In this document: one piece after another, positions 16,575-19,806 of the stretch
How the letters are laid out: each line of letters opens with the position of its first letter
Position numbering within the stretch: position 1 is the first letter of the stretch
Source of the DNA: an uncultured bacterium
GTDB lineage: Bacteria; Verrucomicrobiota; Kiritimatiellia; CAIKKV01; CAITUY01
DNA length: 19,806 bases
Assembly: GCA_903934155.1 (NCBI GenBank)
Contig: CAIZMS010000407.1
Coordinates: 1 to 19,806, forward strand
Direction of reading: 5' to 3'
The notes under the pieces: model-generated
Database searches by the model: none
What the model was told of the DNA's origin: nothing
The model's input: only the letters and a program-made list of their open reading frames with translations
Position numbers and translations under genes: made by a program

Positions 16575-17545
16575 CAACCCAAGCCTATCTCGGAATTGAT
16601 GTCGGCTCGATCAGCACCAATCTAGTCCTGATTGATTCCGGTGCGACGGTTCTGTTCAGCGCCTATCGGCGGGTTGATGGCAATCCCATCCACTCCGTCC
16701 AGAAGGCGCTTCAGGAGATGCGCATCGCCATACCGGATTCCCTTGAAATTTCCGGAGTGGGCACCACGGGGAGCGCCCGTACCCTGATCGGCGCCGTCGT
16801 CGGGGCGGACATCGTGAAGAATGAAATCAGCGCCCATGCCCGGGCCGCGCTACATCTGCACCCGGAAGCTCAGACCATTTTTGAAATCGGGGGGCAGGAC
16901 AGCAAGGTCACGATCCTGCGCAACGGCGTCGTGGTGGACTTTGCCATGAACCTGATCTGCGCCGCCGGAACGGGAAGTTTTCTGGATTCACAAGCCAAGC
17001 GGCTCAGCCTCTCCATTGAGGAGCTTGGGGAACGGGCACTCCTCTCAAACGATCCCACCACCATCGCGGGACGCTGCACCGTCTTTGCCGAATCCGACAT
17101 GATCCATAAGCAGCAAACCGGCCACCCGCAACACGATATCGTCATGGGCCTGTGCCAGGCCATGGTGCGAAATTTCCTGAGCAATGTTTGCGCCGGAAAG
17201 GAAATCCGCCCCCCCATCGTCCTGCAGGGCGGAGTCAGCGCCAACCGAGGAATCCGCCGGGCCTTCAATGAAGCCCTCCGGACAGAGGTGATCATTCCGC
17301 AACACAATATGGTCATGGGAGCCTACGGCGCCGCCCTGCTCGCGGCCCGTGCCAATCCCACCCGCACCCGGTTCCGGGGCTACAGCCTCTGTGATCGTGA
17401 GATCGCCACACGCAGCTTCCGGTGCAACGACTGCCCCAACCAGTGCGAGGTGATTGAGATCATGGATCATGACGAATCCCTGGGTCGCAGCGGGGGACGA
17501 TGCAGAAAATGGGAACAAGGGGTTCAGGCAGGGGGATCCCCATGA
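16571..17545 (+). CDS. ATP-dependent [4Fe-4S] activase, HgdC/BadF/BcrA family, with Cys4 tail
   Basis: An ASKHA-fold ATPase of 324 residues. Family members form a homodimer bridging one [4Fe-4S] cluster and fire single low-potential electrons into 2-hydroxyacyl-CoA dehydratases or benzoyl-CoA reductases. Visible are phosphate-1 DVGSIST (10-16), TTGSAR (65-70), phosphate-2 EIGGQDSKVT (105-114), the adenosine-side QGGVSANRG (219-227) and both cluster cysteines C130 (NLICAAGTG) and C169 (GRCTVF). A tail of about 50 residues adds C285, C288, C292 (RCNDCPNQC) and C311 (GGRC), a Cys4 motif that in the large fused proteins lies between the activase and the DUF2229 domain. ATGA overlaps at both ends tie it to its neighbours. 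No dehydratase subunits are present nearby. Confidence 0.94.
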   Translation: MTTQAYLGIDVGSISTNLVLIDSGATVLFSAYRRVDGNPIHSVQKALQEMRIAIPDSLEISGVGTTGSARTLIGAVVGADIVKNEISAHARAALHLHPEAQTIFEIGGQDSKVTILRNGVVVDFAMNLICAAGTGSFLDSQAKRLSLSIEELGERALLSNDPTTIAGRCTVFAESDMIHKQQTGHPQHDIVMGLCQAMVRNFLSNVCAGKEIRPPIVLQGGVSANRGIRRAFNEALRTEVIIPQHNMVMGAYGAALLAARANPTRTRFRGYSLCDREIATRSFRCNDCPNQCEVIEIMDHDESLGRSGGRCRKWEQGVQAGGSP

Positions 17546-18444
17546 GGTCTCCCGCCCTTCTCGCGCACCTATCAGGCCTAATCCTGCTGGCAGGACTCCT
17601 GTCGTCCTGCCGCTCCCTTCCCGCCCCCTCCGCGCGCCCGGCGGGCATCCCGCCACCCGTAATCCGATTCATCCTCTCCTTTGATGACGGCCCCAGCATC
17701 ACCAAACCCTACAACCCGACCCTCGCCATCCTGCATCAACTGGCCACCAATGACGTTCAGCCCGGCGCCAAGGCCTTCTTCTTTGTCCAAACGGGGCACC
17801 CGCGTGGCGGGGGCACCCCGGAAGGCCGCGAAGTCATGCGGGCCATTGCTGCGGATGGGCACCTGATTGGCATTCACAGCGTGTCACCCCGAGGCCATGT
17901 GGATCACCGGAAAGTCCCGCCCGAGACATTAAAGACGGAACTCACGAAAGCCAAGGGGCTTCTCCGGGACATTACGGGATCGGATCCGATATTCGTTCGC
18001 CCGCCGTTCGGGGCAAAAAACGCGGCCACACAATCGCTTTACCAGGAGTTGGGGCTTCATATGCTTATGGCGGATATCCGGGCACGGGACGGCCTGATCT
18101 ACGGTTATAAGGGAAGCCTGTTCCGTCGGGTCCATATCCGGAACGCCCTCATTGAGGCATGGCAGAATGCCAGGCAGAGCGGAAACCCGGAAGCCCCGCT
18201 CACCGTCATCCTGAACTTCCATGATGTTAATCCTTATACGGCGCGGCATATGACGGAATACCTGCACATCCTGGTGGACGAAGCCCGGCGGGTAGGATTC
18301 ACGGTACCGGATAAGCCCTTCTTCGATGGTTCCCAGGCGCTGAAAGAGGCAGGGCTCTGCCGGTGCATCACACTCCCGACATCGTCCGGAACTTCCGCCG
18401 TGGCCGCTCATTCCCCTCTTGACCCTCTCTGCCACGCCCCCTAA
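17542..18444 (+). CDS. Polysaccharide deacetylase-like lipoprotein (NodB homology)
   Basis: 300 residues from ATG 17542, where ATGA overlaps the activase stop and GGGGGA precedes it; an earlier in-frame ATG at 17500 would run deeper into the activase. The N-terminus is a lipoprotein signal with lipobox LSSC, lipidation at C23. The CE4/NodB domain shows FDDGPS (47-52) with D48 and D49, the substrate-site RPPFG (153-157) and the FHD motif (226-228). The usual HxxxH metal motif is altered: H112 is followed at +4 by P116, with H119 and H122 further on. It could still be an envelope N- or O-deacetylase acting on peptidoglycan or another glycan, or an inactive relative. Periplasmic or outer-membrane anchored, substrate unknown. 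Confidence 0.85.
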   Translation: MRSPALLAHLSGLILLAGLLSSCRSLPAPSARPAGIPPPVIRFILSFDDGPSITKPYNPTLAILHQLATNDVQPGAKAFFFVQTGHPRGGGTPEGREVMRAIAADGHLIGIHSVSPRGHVDHRKVPPETLKTELTKAKGLLRDITGSDPIFVRPPFGAKNAATQSLYQELGLHMLMADIRARDGLIYGYKGSLFRRVHIRNALIEAWQNARQSGNPEAPLTVILNFHDVNPYTARHMTEYLHILVDEARRVGFTVPDKPFFDGSQALKEAGLCRCITLPTSSGTSAVAAHSPLDPLCHAP

Positions 18445-18457
18445 AGTATGCCCCCAT

Positions 18458-19480
18458 ATGCGCTTCATGACACAACTATTTTTGCTTCTGGTGTTGCTCT
18501 GGGCCAGCCCCTGTCGAGCCAGTTATGACAGCATGCCCACCCCACCCCCCAGTTCCCCGTCCACCCAGAATCAGTCCAAGGGCGATAAAGCACAGGTCAA
18601 ACGGGGAATTCACTGGTATAGGAGTCCTTCCTGCGCCACGGCGGCGGAGCAGATGAAACTGGCTGGACAATTCCATCGGGAAAAACGCTACCGAAAAGCG
18701 GCCAACGCCTTTCAAGCGCTGGTCTACGCCTGGCCGGACTCACCTGAGGCCCCACTGGCCCAATTCGAACTGGCCCGGGTTCAGGAAGAACGCGAACTCT
18801 ACACCAAGGCATTTGACGAATACCAATACCTGTTCGATTATTATCCCGGCCAATTCGACTACCGGGATGTTCTGGGCCGTCAGTTCAAAATTGCCAATTA
18901 CCTCATGTCCACGCGAAAAGGATCCTTCCTGTTCTTCCCCGGATTCGAGGCTCCCGAACGGGCCATCCCCCTCTTTGAAAAGATAATTCTGAACGCGCCC
19001 ACCTGGAACTATGCCGCCACCTGCCAGCTGAATATCGGGATCATCCATGAATTGAATGAGGAGGAGGAAGAGGCGGTTGCGGCCTTTGAGATCGTCCAGA
19101 ACCGGTACAATGACGAGACGATCCTGGCGCAGGCCTCCTTCCGCGAAGCCCAGTGCCTGACCAAGCTGTGCCGGAACCGCCCCAACGATGAAAACGCCTG
19201 CAATGCAGCCCGGGCTGCACTGGTGCAGTTTATCCGAACCTATCCCGACCACGAAAAAGTTCCGGAATCCAGAGCCACTTTGTCAAAGCTTAACGATGAG
19301 CAGGCCCGGCGGGCGTTTGAACTGGCCCGATATTATGATCAAATCGCCCATCGCCCGAAAGCCGCCCTGATCGCGTATGAAGAATTCCTGAAAAAATACG
19401 CCTCGCATGAATGTGCGGGGCCGGCGCGCCAGCGAATCGAAATCTTGAGAAAGGACATCAACCGCCATGAAAAAAAGTAA
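18458..19480 (+). CDS. BamD-like TPR outer-membrane assembly protein
   Basis: 340 residues starting at ATG 18458 with a hydrophobic signal segment (FMTQLFLLLVLLWASP) and a likely SPase I site after CRA; the sequence before the cysteine is not a good lipobox. About five TPR-like helical hairpins follow: MKLAGQFHREKRYRKAANAF, then YTKAFDEYQYLFDYYPG, RAIPLFEKIILNAP, EAVAAFEIVQNRY and a C-terminal AALIAYEEFLKKYAS. The layout fits BamD/YfiO and other outer-membrane assembly TPR proteins such as YbgF. TTG 18419 is an alternative start but would lengthen the signal oddly and overlap the deacetylase gene. The next gene begins 14 bases before this one stops, so an LptE-like partner is coupled to it. 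Confidence 0.83.
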   Translation: MRFMTQLFLLLVLLWASPCRASYDSMPTPPPSSPSTQNQSKGDKAQVKRGIHWYRSPSCATAAEQMKLAGQFHREKRYRKAANAFQALVYAWPDSPEAPLAQFELARVQEERELYTKAFDEYQYLFDYYPGQFDYRDVLGRQFKIANYLMSTRKGSFLFFPGFEAPERAIPLFEKIILNAPTWNYAATCQLNIGIIHELNEEEEEAVAAFEIVQNRYNDETILAQASFREAQCLTKLCRNRPNDENACNAARAALVQFIRTYPDHEKVPESRATLSKLNDEQARRAFELARYYDQIAHRPKAALIAYEEFLKKYASHECAGPARQRIEILRKDINRHEKK

Positions 19481-19806
19481 TCTATCGGCACTTCTCGGGC
19501 TTGCCAGCCTGATTCTGGCCACCTCCGGATGCGTGGGCTACAAACTGGGCAGCAACCTCCCTCCGGGAATCACCACCATTAATATCCCGGTGTTCACGAT
19601 TGAGGCCAAGGAACCCGGAATGGAAACCATTCTGACCGGTGCCGCCATTCAGGAATTCCAGAAAGACGGATCCTTGAAGGTCCGCCCCAAGGAACAGGCC
19701 AACAGTATTTTGGAAGTCACCGTCCGAAAATATGAACTGGAGCCTCTCCGGTATCGTCGGGATCAGGCCACTACCGCCAAGGAATATCGCCTGATCCTGA
19801 CGGCCG
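19467..19806 (+). CDS. lptE: LptE-like LPS-assembly lipoprotein (partial, C-terminus outside window)
   Basis: The first 113 codons are visible. MKKSNLSALLGLASLILATS is a lipoprotein signal, with lipobox ATSGC at the cysteine (C22). The mature start CVGYKLGSNLPPGITTINIP is typical of the LptE/LptE-like family, whose members plug the LptD barrel that inserts LPS in the outer membrane. The following alternation of strands and a helix (ETILTGAAIQEFQKDG) fits the LptE fold. ATG 19467 lies inside the end of the BamD-like gene (14-base overlap), with AAGGA further upstream. The match is by pattern only, since family identity is low and the C-terminus is missing. Confidence 0.78.
   Translation, partial: MKKSNLSALLGLASLILATSGCVGYKLGSNLPPGITTINIPVFTIEAKEPGMETILTGAAIQEFQKDGSLKVRPKEQANSILEVTVRKYELEPLRYRRDQATTAKEYRLILTA

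Noticed and set aside
1..19806. CRISPR arrays, tRNA or rRNA genes, insertion sequences
   Set aside because: No regular direct-repeat/spacer pattern, cloverleaf-like sequence, rRNA-like stretch or transposase frame was found on either strand by reading; the only repeats are the heptad hairpin and the short tandem repeat listed.

Overview
The window is about 58% G+C by eye, compactly coded, and comes from a Gram-negative bacterium: it has lipoprotein signal peptides, a BamD-like TPR protein and an LptE-like lipoprotein. The mix of genes (SpoIIE-type phosphatase with PAS, secreted M6 protease with PKD and repeat-rich C-terminus, acyl-CoA dehydratase activase proteins, DUF212) fits the PVC superphylum, for instance Kiritimatiellota, Lentisphaerota or Verrucomicrobiota. 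That assignment is inference from gene content; no rRNA or marker gene is present.

Region 1 (1-6426): a DeoR-family regulator, cut by the window edge, is divergent from a four-gene operon. The operon encodes a dihydrolipoamide acyltransferase (E2) with two nearly identical lipoyl domains, a dihydrolipoamide dehydrogenase (E3), an SDR oxidoreductase with an unusual N-terminal extension, and an oversized zinc-type MDR dehydrogenase. No E1 decarboxylase lies in the window. A good sigma-70-like promoter and TGTTG/CAACA half-sites lie in the divergent spacer, and a large hairpin built of inverted heptads separates E2 from E3. The regulator family and the SDR/MDR pair suggest catabolism of a sugar alcohol, ketose or other polyol feeding an oxo-acid dehydrogenase.

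Region 2 (6427-12900): mostly single genes. These are a DUF212 membrane protein, a GreA/Rnk-like protein, an 886-codon secreted M6-type metalloprotease, a 3-hydroxyisobutyrate-dehydrogenase-family reductase, a PAS-SpoIIE phosphatase and a small lipoprotein.

Region 3 (13028-19806, all plus strand, tightly packed) is the most interesting. A phytoene-desaturase/CrtI-like flavoprotein is fused to a COG3580/DUF2229-type domain. It is followed 1 bp later by a COG3581-type protein and then, with a 4-bp overlap, by an HgdC/BadF-type ATP-dependent [4Fe-4S] activase that keeps a C-terminal Cys4 tail. In many bacteria the last three elements belong to one large 'acyl-CoA dehydratase activase' polypeptide or gene cluster. 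Here they are split, and one is welded to a polyene-type flavoenzyme, with no dehydratase catalytic subunits in sight. The activase then overlaps a polysaccharide-deacetylase-like lipoprotein by 4 bp, followed by BamD-like and LptE-like envelope genes. I propose a candidate ATP-driven low-potential redox system serving a hydrophobic, possibly isoprenoid or envelope-linked, substrate. Its function is not established by the sequence.
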